Below, piece after piece: positions 33,875 to 47,238 of a DNA stretch of 64,000 nt. The number at the start of each line of letters is the position of its first letter. The stretch's first letter is position 1. The stretch is from Collybia mongolica (Eukaryota; Basidiomycota; Agaricomycetes; Agaricales; Clitocybaceae): the NCBI GenBank assembly GCA_013420905.1, contig JAAXNY010000008.1, positions 744,001-808,000 of the forward strand, read 5' to 3'. Both the position numbers and the translations under genes were made by a program. The notes below the pieces were generated by a model, which worked only from the letters and a program-made list of their open reading frames with translations, did not search any database and was not told where the DNA came from.

Positions 33875-34709
33875 AGGGCTGCTCAATTATTAAGTACACC
33901 GAAATCAAACCGATTGTTCATCAGCAAATTGCTACTTTGGGAAGGGAGTTTCAATCTCTGCAAGATCACCTTATCGCAAAGATCGAAAGCAATGCCTGGC
34001 GCGACGGTGGTGAGGATCACGGTAGCACAACGACAAGCAGAGGTCATTGGGCTTGCCGAAGCCTTGTTGCAAGCCTCTGTGGTGCTGGGCTTTGATGACA
34101 CCGCTTCTGATGAGGACGACTCCAGTAAAGAAGATGATATCAGTGACATCCTCGAGCTCACTGCATTCGAGTGGACCAAGATAGCAATTTTGATGTCGGA
34201 TGGGACGCGCGGCCCATATAATCAATTTCCAAAGTCGAAGGACTTTTTTTTTACATCGTTGCAAGCCCCGGATCGTTACTTTCGCAAAACGTTTCGGTGG
34301 GTTCTCTGCCCGTTGCAACTTGCAAAATGAGTTGATGACCTACCTACTACCTGCTAGCGTTGGAAGGGATACCTTTGATCATCTTGTTTGGAGACTGTCA
34401 CAAAATCCACTCTTCTTCTCCCCTCGGAAGCCGCAGCGCCCTGTCAAATATCAATTGGCTCGTATATGCAGAATCAGTGGAACATACTAAGATAATAATA
34501 TGATTTAAGTTCTCTGATGCTCAAAAAAGACTGTATGGAGGGTTGCCAGCCGTCCTGCACAGTGAAGACGGTATGAAGACCCTTAGCGGACAACGTCCAA
34601 AATTCTACGGTAGGCGTGTGGTTCGGAGATTGAAACTCCCTTCCCAAAGTAGTAATTTGTTGATGAACAATTGGTTTGATTTCGGTGAACTTAATAATTG
34701 AGCAGCCCT
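33875..34709. mobile_element. Non-autonomous PIF/Harbinger derivative with 85-bp terminal inverted repeats
   Basis: 835 bp starting AGGGCTGCTCAATTATTAAG and ending with its complement. The inverted repeats extend about 85 bp with few mismatches. It is flanked by a 3-bp direct repeat GTT (33872-33874 and 34710-34712). The equivalent places in units A (3823-3825) and B (10112-10114) have a single gtt, that is, the empty site. Three-bp duplications are characteristic of PIF/Harbinger elements. Confidence 0.92.
33992..34490 (+). pseudogene. Remnant of Harbinger transposase N-terminus
   Basis: An acidic start (MPGATVVRITVAQRQ) is followed in another frame by GRDTFDHLVWRLSQNPLFF and KPQRPVKYQLA, which is the usual N-terminal helical region of agaricomycete Harbinger transposases. 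The DDE domain is absent, so the element derives from an autonomous one by internal deletion. Confidence 0.7.
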
Positions 34710-35209
34710 GTTGGGGAACAAATGTTGTGGAGGCTGACGCAATTGTATTGATCGGACATTGTCCAAAGGTAAATACCGACCACGATATATTTGGCTCTGC
34801 TCCCGCTTCTAACCCGACTTACCCACAAACCGCGTCGCCCTGTCTGTTGACGTACCATTTCCCTAGGACTGGGACCCAGGTTCATGATTATTCACCCTGA
34901 AGAGAAAGCTCGATACAAGCCCAATGCTAATAGTGCCCCGTAACACTCCCGCCAAATTCCTCCGCCATAATTAAAGCCACACCTGCATGCGATACGGTTG
35001 AACCATGTTAATGCTGCGTTGACCGGTAAGGATGAGCTTCTAGAGGTCATGGGTTTCCAATGACGATATAGCAAAAAGATGCATCTGACACCTTTGATTT
35101 TATGATCTGAGCACCACTGAAACAATCAAGACTAGTGTAAGTATATTAATACATATAAAGCTTGGAGCGAGCACTTCATTCCTCCCATCCCCCCCATCTT
35201 GATAATAGG

Positions 35210-37030
35210 ATGCCAGCGGACTTGAACACCACTTTCGGAGCACTTCTCATCGGTGTTGTCCTTTCTGCAGCGTAATTGTTTCCTTGTCATATTGGAAGAG
35301 TCCACTCATCCCAAGCTCAGACTCTTTGGCGTTTTTGGCGTTCAGACATTTTACTATTTCCAGAACTATGGTTCTGACAATATTTTTGTGAAGCTCGTTG
35401 TGAGTCTTATGTCATCCCCTCGAACGAACCACCATTTAAGCAATTTTCAGGTTTCAATACTGCTGTACGTAGTCCTATACGTTAGCGTGGTGGTACTCAT
35501 TGAGCGAAAACAGAGTACTGGAACTATTACATTCCATATGCAACACACACGCAATTTACTATTATACTGTTGTCAACTATGCCAATCCTGCTGCTTTAAA
35601 CGACTCCACTTGGTCCCTTACGGTGAGTCACTAATAGTGTACAAATTGCTTACCTACGATGTTGTATTTACAGCTGACAATTGCGATATCAGTAAATGTG
35701 TTTACTACTCCCAAAGCACCATTTTCTGATAAAAATGACCTGTAGTGTGTCGTTGTATCCATAGTACATATGTTCTACATCCGAAGAGTCTATTACGGTA
35801 TGTCTGTTTCTACTTCTGCAATACTTGTCTGACCTGCCGACGTTCAGTGAGCCAGAAAAATGTGGTTTTGGTTGTTCCTATTGTATGTTTTTTTTTGAAT
35901 ATTCAGTGCGGCGCTACATTGATATCCTCCGACCTACAGGCGATCGTTTCTTTAGGCCGCTTTGGTAAGCCGATAACATACATCTATGCGGGGAACATAT
36001 ACTCATGCGATATTCTAACTAGTAATGGGCATAAGTACGATATCTGTCGTTCTGAAGAAAGAGCACCTTCTAACCATCTATCTGCAGTCGTGACAATCAA
36101 AGTGTATGTCCTGATTTATGATACGGGGCCATTATCCGCTCAACATAGAAAAATGCAGCTTCCAGTCAAAGCACTTCAGTGCATTCGACCTATTCGCTGT
36201 GTGCATGTTTCCTCCTTCTGCGCGACCAGTCTGAATTCATTAGGCTTACTCTTAGCGATACATGGTCGCCTCATTCTCTCTTTCGGCGGCTGCGGACATA
36301 ACTATCGCGGCATCGCTCTCGTTTTATCTCCATAAGGGTCGGTCCGGAGTCCGAAAGTAAGAATGCCGGGGCACTCTACAACGGCAGACTTACAACTCGA
36401 CTTTCTGTTTAGTACCGACACTATGATCAATAGATTGATGGTTTATACCATCAATAATGGAATTTTGACAAGGTCAATAAATGTTGCTGAATTATCCCTT
36501 TTTGGCACCCTGACTGTTTCTATCGCATAGTGCATTCAACATTATCATACTTGTTTTTACACGTCATTTTTTTTCCCTACAGCCTCTTATCTAACCACAT
36601 CACAGGTAGTGTCCCGACCACAAAGCTTAATCTTTGTTTCGGTATATCAAGTCCTGGGCAATTGTACGTGGAATCCAACTACATCAGTCTTTCCTGTGCT
36701 GGCACTGATCTGATTCAGTATATACAAATGCCATGTTGGCGATGTACGAGCTTTCTGTTGGGTGGTCATGCCATTTATAACTGCTTTCTTTTTGTTTTTC
36801 AGGCTCAACTCTCGCCGATCGGTGGCCCAGGTTGGGGAAAATACTGGAATTTCATTCCGGTTACCTATTTCTACGATGACTTCTATGGGCACCGCTGTGG
36901 CTTCAGGTACGAAGGTGAGACTGTCCGCACAGTTTCTCCATAACATACTTCTTAACTTTGTTGCCCACTGCAGCGTGGCGATTTCACTCCGAATATAGAC
37001 AGTGTCGAAAGTCAACGAACCTCGCAATGA
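35210..37030 (+). CDS. DUF6534 seven-helix membrane protein, copy C
   Basis: Eighteen exons: 35210-35271, 35321-35399, 35451-35464, 35514-35622, 35674-35691, 35746-35797, 35848-35882, 35940-35964, 36023-36034, 36088-36103, 36159-36198, 36256-36356, 36413-36472, 36529-36556 (end uncertain), 36606-36663, 36719-36743, 36803-36914, 36974-37030; about 300 residues. Intron 1 here has a GT donor. The donor after exon 14, gtatgt in the other copies, reads acacgt, so splicing there must fail or use gtttt 6 nt earlier, which would remove two residues and keep frame. The TATA motif present in units A and B is deleted (34768-34775) and a transposon sits just upstream. Expression is therefore doubtful although the other codons are intact. 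Confidence 0.75.
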
Positions 37031-38174
37031 GCAACGTCAAGCACCCCACAAACTACCTGTGATTTAATTCAAAATCCATACCAGGAGTATCCACAAACTC
37101 CTGGACAGCGCTCCGCATGTCAAGCTAACTTGTCCGTTATATTGCGTCTCCCGTTTTCTCCATCTGGTTTTACATGATAGTAGGGATCGTTCTGTCCACC
37201 TTCACCAGTAAACCTAATCCCGAAGAGTATGGCAGAGCCGAAGGAGAAGAAGGGTAAACCCATAGTATGTGTATTTATTTATCTACCTTTGTGGATTATA
37301 CGACAAAATTCAATATATATGGCGATGTCCTAGGCCATGATGTTAAGAGGAACGCTTTCGCTTCACTGCTCGGTACTCTAAATGGGTGACATATAAAGCC
37401 CGGGCTGTAGGGTATGGTGCTCCGCATTGAGGAGAGTCAGCCCACCGAAGGACCTGCCGTATTGAGAAGGCATTGTCAGTTTCCAGGGAATCTTCGAGGT
37501 ACTGACTGTCCTCTTCCCGTGATGACTTTTCAAACATTCCTGAAACTGTCATTTCCTGTAATCAGAGATCAATATAATCTAGAATCTACGACAGCTTGAC
37601 GATCTGCAAGTGAGGGAGTAGGGAGCGGGTACAGTGATGAGAACTTATGTGTAGGACGAAAGCAGGCATGAACTCTTAGGCACGTCAAAGGTAGTATAGT
37701 GTGGTGGCTGTTTGCGCGCATCGAGTATGTACAGTCTCAGACCGAAACAGCCGAGTTCGTGATAGGCGATTCTCACAAAGAGATTGCGCACCTACTTCAG
37801 AGTTCCCCATTTGTCCTTCGAGCCAGCAGTGAAGTCATAATAACAAACACACGGATGCACAGACGATGACCAAGTTCGACACCAACATCATCTATAACCG
37901 TCTATGATATTCATATTCATATTAGTATTACGAAGATGGCCTGGGCACGGCGGTAAGTACAGGCTACGGGATGACAAAGTTGGTAACGAAGGGCCAATAG
38001 CATGAGTACCGGCGGAGGCCCAGACTCAGGCACCGTCCATTATCCGGGGGGCGAGAGCAGGCGTGAAAATTTTGAGTGAGGGGCGGGCGTAGGCGAGCTG
38101 AAAATTTGCACGCTGGGGAAGAGGCGTGGGGGAACGATTCGGATCGGGATGGCGTGAAGGGGAGAGAGGGCGAA
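37031..38174. other. Unit C region between DUF6534 and glutaredoxin
   Basis: Corresponds to 7301-8285 in unit A. The short start MAEPKEKKGKPI with gtatgt donor lies at 37228. Around 37455-37535 it resembles 2555-2630. No complete gene could be read. Confidence 0.35.
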
Positions 38175-38862
38175 TCAAGCCGTTGTGGGGGCTGGTGCTG
38201 CCTCTGGGATTTCCTCGGGTATGATTTCGTTCTTTACGAGTAGCGTTTCGAGCTCGCCGGATTGGTGCACTGGGCGTAATAGGGAGGGTAAGATCAGAAA
38301 ATGATGAGGGAAGGGAGGAAGAAAGGGGGGGACTCACTACCGAGGAGAATATCGCACCCGCCCAAAAACTCGCCGTTAATGTACACCTGGGGGACCGTTG
38401 GCCACTCCCTGCACCACAAGCAACCAGTTAGCCTCCTCCGCTGCACAAACCCAGGGGATCATGCAAGCACTCACGAAAACTCCTTGATTCCCGACCGCAA
38501 CTCTGCGTCCGCAAGCACGTTGTACGCCTTGATCTTCTCGTCCGGCACGCCGTGGAGGTCCAGGACCTGCACGACCGCGCGCGAGAAGCCGCACTGGGGC
38601 TCTGCTGGGGTGCCCTTCATGAAGAGCACGACGGGGCTCGCCTTGATGGCACCCTCGATCTGCGCTCGTGCCTCGGTGGAGAGGAGGCGTGCGGCGAGGG
38701 GGAGTGCGTTTTTGGGGAGCGCTGTGCGGGTTAGGGGCAGGGATGCGCGGGAGGTGGTGCGCAAGAGGGCGACCTGGGTGGATGGATATGGGTATGTTAT
38801 GCTGTTGTGAAATGATGAAAGTATGAAAAACGTACTGAGGAACGCAGACTGGGCATGAACAT
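38175..38862 (-). CDS. GRX5: Monothiol glutaredoxin, mitochondrial (CGFS type)
   Basis: Four exons (38862-38836, 38773-38475, 38408-38338, 38269-38175) encode 163 residues. A 27-nt first exon gives MFMPSLRSS, continuing into an Arg/Ser-rich presequence typical of mitochondrial import. The thioredoxin-fold domain has [18 protein letters not shown] with the single-cysteine CGFS motif that, with glutathione, holds a [2Fe-2S] cluster, then [18 protein letters not shown] and [14 protein letters not shown]. The role in the family is transfer of iron-sulfur clusters in mitochondria. The C-terminal Pro/Ala tail is a little longer than usual. A longer ORF starting at 39004 reads through intron 1 and is rejected. 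A truncated copy lies at 8286-8846. Confidence 0.95.
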
Positions 38863-39609
38863 GGTGGCTGAGAGAAGGGAGAGGGAGAGGAAATGTATGT
38901 AAAGGATTGAACCTGAGCCTATGGGCTGGTGTGGTGATAGTAGGAATTGGAGAAACTCGGGTACGCAAGAAAGTCACCGCACCGATGACAAATGCGTGTT
39001 TCACGTGATGAGGCGGGAAAACTGCAGAGCCAATGAGGGGCCGTGCGTTATTGAAGTCGACCTCGAGCCATATGTCCAGCCTCTGTTTTTTTATTTTCGT
39101 TTATGTTACTTATCAGCGCTTAACTTTGACATCTGCCGCCAAACCCCAAGTCCAAATGCCCAGTTTTGACAAACTCAGGTCACTGCCACCAATGTTACCG
39201 TATTCAAACCCCAACCGCCTCGGAAAGACATAGGCTAGGGTCGTTCGAAGTGGATATATATTATCTTCAAACCCCGGTGGACAGTTCCAAAGATTTGGGA
39301 TACCAGTTCCTGCCTCAACGTGCCTACCCCAATTTTGACGCGAAACCTGACCAGTCTACGATAAGTTCTGGGGAAGTTCTCGAAGATAACATAATAAGAG
39401 GATAGAGGAGGATCTAGGAGGGATCATTGAGTACGATATTCTATCTTCAACGTAAAGCTGGGTCGATCCCGGCGTAACCCCAAGCAGCCCAATGTTGCGC
39501 GTGATTTTGGCCAGCCAATAGGGTACTTCGAAATTCCTCCGCCCGCCACCTCGACCGTGGATCCAAGTAAACTCTGCAGCCTACATCTACGACTGCCAAC
39601 AATACCACC
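38863..39609. promoter_or_regulatory. Divergent intergenic region, GRX5 / SDR
   Basis: 746 bp between two divergently transcribed genes, expected to hold both promoters. No conserved element stands out. Confidence 0.4.
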
Positions 39610-40517
39610 ATGAAAGTCTCTGACCGCACATTCGTCGTCTCAGGCGGGTAAGCCCCTTATTTAACAGAGTACATACACACAACAAACCCCTCTTTCCCAG
39701 TTCCTCCGGCCTGGGCCTCGCAACCGTGCAAGACCTGCTCCTCTCGCAAAACACCCACATCGTCATCCTCGACCGCTCCCCACCACCCCCATCCCACACC
39801 TCCCCCCGCGTCAAATTCATCCAAACCGACATCACCTCCGCCCCCGACCTCGCGTCGGCCGTCGCAGACACAGTCGCCTGGACCAAAACAACTGGCGCGC
39901 CCCTCGGTGGCGTCATCAACTGCGCCGGCGTCGGCACCGCGGGCAAGATCATCGACGCGAGCGGGGCGCCGCACAGCGCAGACCTGTGGGACTTCACGAT
40001 CGCAGTGAACCTCACGGGCGCGTTCAACCTCACGCGGCTCGTGCTGCAGCACCTCGTCGCGGTGGACCCGGAGGACGGTGCGGATGGGGAGCGCGGGGTG
40101 GTTGTGTTTGTCTCGAGTGCAGCTGCCGTGCGTCTGCCCCCCCTCTCCTACACGACTGGCGTGCCCTTTTCGCTGACACCCTTCCGCTTCCGGTAGTTCG
40201 AAGCCCAGCCCGGACAGACCGCGTACGCTGCGTCCAAGGGCGCCCTGCGTTCCATGACGCTCCCGATGGCGCGTGACCTCGCCCGTCATGCCGTGCGCGT
40301 GGTGTCGATCGCGCCCGGCGTGTTCGACTCGGCGATGACCGCCAACTTCCCCGGAAAGACGCGGCGCAGCCTCGAGACGGAGGGCGTGGTGTACCCCCGC
40401 CGGTTTGGCAAGGCGGACGAGTTTGCGCGGACGGTGCGGTGGGTGCTTGAGTGTGCGTATGTGAATGGGGAGACGGTGCGGCTTAGTGGGGCCGGGCGAC
40501 TACCTGCGAGGCTGTAG
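39610..40517 (+). CDS. Short-chain dehydrogenase, HSD17B10-like, copy 1
   Basis: Exons 39610-39647, 39701-40127 and 40197-40517 encode 261 residues. Rossmann cofactor motif GGSSGLG at about residues 12-18, NCAG, catalytic Ser in VFVSSAAA (148-155), Tyr165 and Lys169 in YAASKGA. Resembles type-2 3-hydroxyacyl-CoA dehydrogenase (17-beta-HSD10), an NAD-dependent enzyme of mitochondrial fatty-acid and branched amino-acid oxidation; the N-terminus has no clear presequence. The third intron seen in copy 2 is absent. The exact substrate cannot be read from the sequence. Confidence 0.9.
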
Positions 40518-42942
40518 GGGTTCGAGTGAGGTGAGTGGGAGTGGAGATTTGGTAGTTTTGGTTGATCAGTTTAGGATCTGCCAGGACTTGATGTAATCCA
40601 AAATTAGTTATCTCTATGCAATCTAGGGATGTCCGAAGCCACCCGTGTCATTAGAAGAAATCATCACCCATCCGTTTTGAATGTGTTCTCGTCAGAGAAG
40701 GTATGGTCAAGTGGGTCCAGCGCGGACGCCGGGCGGTGCTGATGGTGGCAGGCGGCTGATCGGTTTCGTGATTCTCCCAGCACTCTGTCATGATCAACGT
40801 ACATGTCTGCATGGGCAATGACGCTGTTCCTGTCATCGGCGCGCGCCATCTTCCCCCATTTTGTACACACTGTTCTGATAGACTTTTGTTTCGTTTGCAG
40901 AGAGCGTTGTTCGTTGCTTGGCAGGAACTGCAGGGCACCTGAGGCCTCAGTTCCAGGGCTCATTGGTCGCATAGTGCCTTGAACTCCCGTAGCTCTAGTA
41001 GCTGGGCTATAGAGCGCAGATAACGTTTCTCCATCCTGCCGAGCGGGAACCGCAAGCCACGCAACGTCTCAGCTTTAGCGTCCGTTGCCCATTTCACTTA
41101 CCACTGTCTCTTTGTATCTAGCACAAGACGCGCGGGGTACATCAGTGTATAAACTTACGAAAGCCCATTTGAAACGGGTGCTCCCATGTATGCCAGAACT
41201 TTCTGCCCCATTTTGCGTGTGTCGTTCTCACCCTGGTCGTGTTCGTCGTAGAGTCCGCAGCGGGGCCGCGGAGCACCCGGCCATGCGAGTCACAGGTCTG
41301 GTTGCGTTCAATACAAAACGCTTAATGGAACGATAGGACTCACACCGAATCTCGTATGCTCAAGGACCGCAGATAGTCTGATGTCTCGACTCCACGAGCG
41401 GCTGCCCGTTCTATGCCCAAACAATTGTCGCTCTTTCCCCCTGTCGTCTTGGCGTTCTGCCTGTAATGCTAACAGGGCGTTTGTGGCCAGTTTTGCAAGA
41501 GGTCCACAAGCCCGTGCGTGTGCCTGCCACACCCCGCGGTGGTCGGGGCCCACAGGGCCTCTGGATGAAACGTTATGGGTTACGCCATGTGCACGAGGTG
41601 CTAATGAATGCTCGAGCCGGAACATACATACACTATTAAGCACCCTCGTAGTGTTCACAAAACGCCCGGAATGGAGGGCTGGCGTCTAGCACTGTCGTAT
41701 CCGCGTCGCACATTACACACAGCTAATGTAACCTCGCTACCCGGCTTCGGCTGGGGGGTTCGGAGGAGTACAAGCGCCGGTGCTTGCATTACTCACGGGC
41801 ATGAGCCATCATTTTTCGTCCTCTCGCTTTGCTTTGCGTTCTTCGTGAAGTGTACCACATTGTAAAAACTTCTGACAGAGACGGCGGCTGGGGCTCGAGA
41901 ATATACACCGTTATCTCCACATCGAAGCGGAGCGCTGACGAGTCCGATACCTGCTGGCTTTACGACACTCCCGTTCTGTACATTCCCATACTTATTACAT
42001 AGTACACCTTCGAAGAAGCAACGGGATCGGGGAGCGCCCATGGTAGGAAGTATACGAACCGTTACATGTGCAAATGGCATGGTTCGCGCGGATCAGTGAG
42101 AGATAGAATACGTAGCCCTACATATGTCCATTCATAAAGTGTTCTCCATCAAAGCCCCATTCGGCCGCGGCGGGTGGGAGTTTTTTGGAGGTAACGATCG
42201 TCTTGACGGCTCCAACCATAGCACGAATGCCTTGAGACGAGGCGCCGTCGACGTTTGGCTGTGCAGAGACGCGTATACGCCGGGTCAATGATCGTCGCTC
42301 GAGGGAGCTCGACAAGTCCTAATTATAATTTAATTGACCATCCCATCCAATCCAATTCTCCCCTATGCTTTCCACGTGATCACGATGCCTCGGCAAATGC
42401 CCCCGCCCACATCATTTTAGGACGTTGAACCTGACTTGCCAACATCGGAGGTTCAGAGTTTGCGCGTTTCCCATACGCTCCTCTTGCCCAAACGAAGCCC
42501 GGCGAAAAAGATCCGGGTATCATGGGGCCACCAGGGTGCGGCCGCGGCTGCTGTGCTGCAGGAGTAGGAGACACGCCAGAGGGGCAGCCCTGCCAATCGA
42601 ACTCCCGGACACTCGATTCCTTGGAATTTTTAAAAAAAAAAAAAAAAGGACGTCTCGTATCTCCCATTTTCCCGCTGCTGTCGGCAGGCCCGGGGAGGTT
42701 CCTACCGGGATTGTAAAATCAAAAAGAACCTTTGTAAGTGCACGACAGCTTGGGAGGGTTGTTCTGATGCAGCGGTTGCTTGTAGGGGGGTTGCCACACG
42801 ACTCATCTCCCGTGCCATCTCTGAAAAATCGGGATATATAGCCAGGTTTTTCAACTCACCCCGGCACGAGCTTTCTCTCTATCATCGTATCCCCTCCCAT
42901 TCCCCCCCCCCTCCACCCACACACATACTTACACGGGCAGCT
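40518..42942. other. 2.4 kb GC-balanced stretch without a recognised gene
   Basis: Only short overlapping ORFs on both strands, none with a recognisable domain or a believable exon chain. A 15-bp poly-A run lies near 42631. It could hold a non-coding transcript or an unrecognised orphan gene. It separates the two dehydrogenase paralogs. Confidence 0.35.
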
Positions 42943-43976
42943 ATGAAAGTTGAAAAGCGCACTTTTATCGTGTCTGGCGGGTGAGCATGGATCGCTCTCC
43001 CTCCCTGCCCGTTTCTGAGTGTCTCCCCAGCTCGTCAGGATTGGGCCTCGCCACCGTCCAGGACCTGATCAAAGGCAACGCATACGTCGCCATCCTCGAT
43101 CTATCTCCGCCGCCAGACGGCAGGCTGGCGTCATCACACGACCAGCGGTGCATCTTCATCAAGACAGACATCACGAAGCACGATGACGTGCAGGGTGCCG
43201 TTACTCGGACGGTGGAATGGACGAAGGAGACCGGGGCAGTGCTCGGTGGCGTCGTGAACTGTGCAGGGATAGGCCGGCCTGAGCTCGTGAGTGTGGTTTT
43301 TTTTCTCTTTTTTTTTTTGTTTTGTTTTTGGGATGCCGCGTATTCGGGAGCTGAGCGTGATGTGATTTAGGTTATTGGCTCAAAGTCGAGGCCGCATTCG
43401 ATGAAGTCGTGGGAGCTGACCATGGCGATAAACCTGACGGGCACGTTCAACCTCACGCGTCTCACCCTTCAGCACCTCGTCAACGTGCCGCCTGAGGAGG
43501 GCCCAGACGGGGAGAGGGGCGTCGTTATTTTTGTCTCGAGCGTGTCAGCGGTAAGCATCTGCCCCCCTTCTCGATCAACAGATCGTCGCGTCGCTTCTAT
43601 TCTCCCCTGCCCCCTCCTCCCTGACTGTTGTCTGATCTTGGTCTTCTCGTTATAGTACGAAGGCCAGGCTGGCCAAACGGCGTACGCAGCGAGCAAGGGC
43701 GCCATCCGTGCGATGACGCTGCCCATGGCGCGTGACCTCGCACGGCACCACGTCCGCGTCGTCACGATCGCGCCGTCCCCGTTCACGACGCCGCTGACGG
43801 ACCAGTTCTCGGAGAAGGTGCGCGAAAACATGGCCAAGTCGGGCTTGCTCTACCCGAAGCGGTATGGGATCCCGAGGGAGTTTGCGGCGACGGTGAGGTG
43901 GGTGCTCGAGTGCGCGTATGTGAATGGGGAGTCGATCCGCCTCACGGGGGGGTCGCGTGTTCCGGCGTCGTTGTGA
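42943..43976 (+). CDS. Short-chain dehydrogenase, HSD17B10-like, copy 2
   Basis: Exons 42943-42980, 43031-43286, 43371-43550 and 43656-43976 encode 264 residues. Same first-exon length (38 nt) and same last-exon length (321 nt) as copy 1, with one additional intron. Motifs: GGSSGLG, NCAGIG, VIFVSSVSA, Tyr168 and Lys172 in YAASKGA, C-terminus VNGESIRLTGGSR. Clearly the product of a local duplication with copy 1; residues in the substrate loop (PSPFTTPLTDQF against PGVFDSAMTANF) differ, so specificity may have diverged. Confidence 0.9.
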
Positions 43977-45157
43977 TTATGATGAGCCCTTGGGGCGCTG
44001 GTTGGGTCGTTTGGGATGGACTTGGGGTTAATTTTATTGGATTCGGGTAGTATATGACGCGGCATGCATCTGTATTTAGTAGTTTTTCTTTTTTTTTTTT
44101 TTCTAGGATATGGGACACTCGTGTATAGATTCATGACACATTGCGTTTCTTCGCGCTATTTTGATGGCTAATATGACCTCGGCTTTGTGTCCATGTTATT
44201 CATGAGGGGTTGGACGGGCGTGACATGATGAGTATGAGTCATCTTTGATTGGTTATGAACTGGGGACTAAACATTACGATGACAGCATCTTATTACGTCA
44301 CCGCTTTTCGCCTTGGCTGTGTTCGCCAGTCGCGTGAATTCGGACAAGGAAACAGGAAATTACTAGCTCTAATCGATGGCATGGCTTATACATCCCCGAA
44401 GTGTATCCTTGGTTCCTCCAACTACTACTAGCTGGTAACCGCTTCATATGGGCCGACTCTTCATTCAACTTTTTTTTTCTATGTACAAGCAAGATAGAAC
44501 TGAAACACAAGTTGAATGATTCTACAAATTCAACACAGGATTAAACATGTTTCTGGAGCGACCGAAATACACATGAGGATGGTGGTCGTGGATGGGATTG
44601 GTAAGATGTCGACTCGGATAAACAGGAAGACGTGGCGTTATTTACAAGCTGCTTCGGCGGGCTCTGACAAGGCTTACTTGTCGGAATCATCGCTCCGGCC
44701 TCCTTCCCTTCTTTTGATGGAATCGAGTTGGACGGATCGCGTCTCCCCCTCGCATCCCCGCGACATTGATGAGATTCGTGTTCTAAAATCAGCAGCTATA
44801 CCCTTCTAGGCAATCCCTTCCCTCGGGCTCGTCCGCTGAGAAATCAGAGCGTCTTTGCTTCTGAAGATTTGAAACGCAAAAAAAAAAAAAAGACAAAGCT
44901 GTTCTCAGCCGGATATGCCTGATCCAGTCATCATTAACCAAGGCCAACTCGGTGGGTACGACCTACTATAACCACTTGCGATGGTAAGCATCGTATAAGC
45001 AAGTTCATGCAACATATCGCTTACTCTCTTCCATATAATTTATTATAGAGCTTGTTCTTCTGCAGTATAAGAAGGGTCAGGACAAGTACCAGAACGCAAA
45101 ACCACTCTCGAGTCTTAGTTCTACAAACCCACTCAACACTGCTTGAACATCATAGAA
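43977..45157. other. Intergenic, no gene recognised
   Basis: 1.2 kb with poly-T and poly-A runs (about 44088-44102, 44879-44891) and no coding signal. It includes the promoter of the next gene. Confidence 0.35.
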
Positions 45158-46731
<1,574 letters not shown>

Positions 46732-47238
46732 TATTTTTGTCGGATGGGAGATAGATGGAGATGTTTGCCTTGTGCTTCTAGATTCGCGGATTGGTGGTTT
46801 TGGTGTAGATGTTGATGTGTGGTATGGTTATGAGTAGGTTGGTATATATGCTTTGGTATGTATGATTCAGTGGGAGGTTGATATGAAAGGTGGTGGACAT
46901 GCCATAGTCCTATGTATGACGTTCATTGAAACACACTGGCTTCATTAAATCATGGATAATGCTATACTGCAACTCATCTCCTGGTCTGGAAAGCATCGAG
47001 GTTTCTTAATATTTACACAACTCACGGTAGAGGTAAGTGTTATTGATTTGTCTGTAATGTACAGTAACTACATGTATTACCTGGTGCTGCCAAGCGCCAC
47101 AGTGTCACGTGTATGAGCATACTGCATCTCATGCCTTAGATAATCTGTCTTTCCTTCCCTCTTCAACAAACCAACGTAGCCAGGGAAAAGATAAGCTCAG
47201 AGGTAGACTCTCGGGAACGTGAAGAGTATCATAAACTA
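46732..47238. other. Intergenic, no gene recognised
   Basis: 500 bp between the oxidoreductase and the F-box gene. The frame of the latter is open back to about 47150 without a Met, so a small upstream exon of it may lie here. Confidence 0.35.

Larger units (their letters stand above)
32030..38774 (+). repeat. Segmental duplication unit C
   Basis: Same order as unit A: upstream repeat (32030-32400), promoter block, DUF6534 gene, 3' flank, glutaredoxin. It differs by a ~1.2 kb insertion (32660-33857) and a Harbinger derivative (33875-34709). Only this unit retains the glutaredoxin first exon and promoter, so unit C holds the original chromosomal right-hand context. Confidence 0.8.

Noticed and set aside
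38471..39004. Longer single-exon start for the glutaredoxin
   Set aside because: It reads through an intron with clear gtacgt and cacccag ends; splicing gives a short Met start and a good mitochondrial presequence.
41937..41975. Hammerhead-ribozyme-like word ctgacgag
   Set aside because: The GAAA part and closing stems could not be found at proper spacing.
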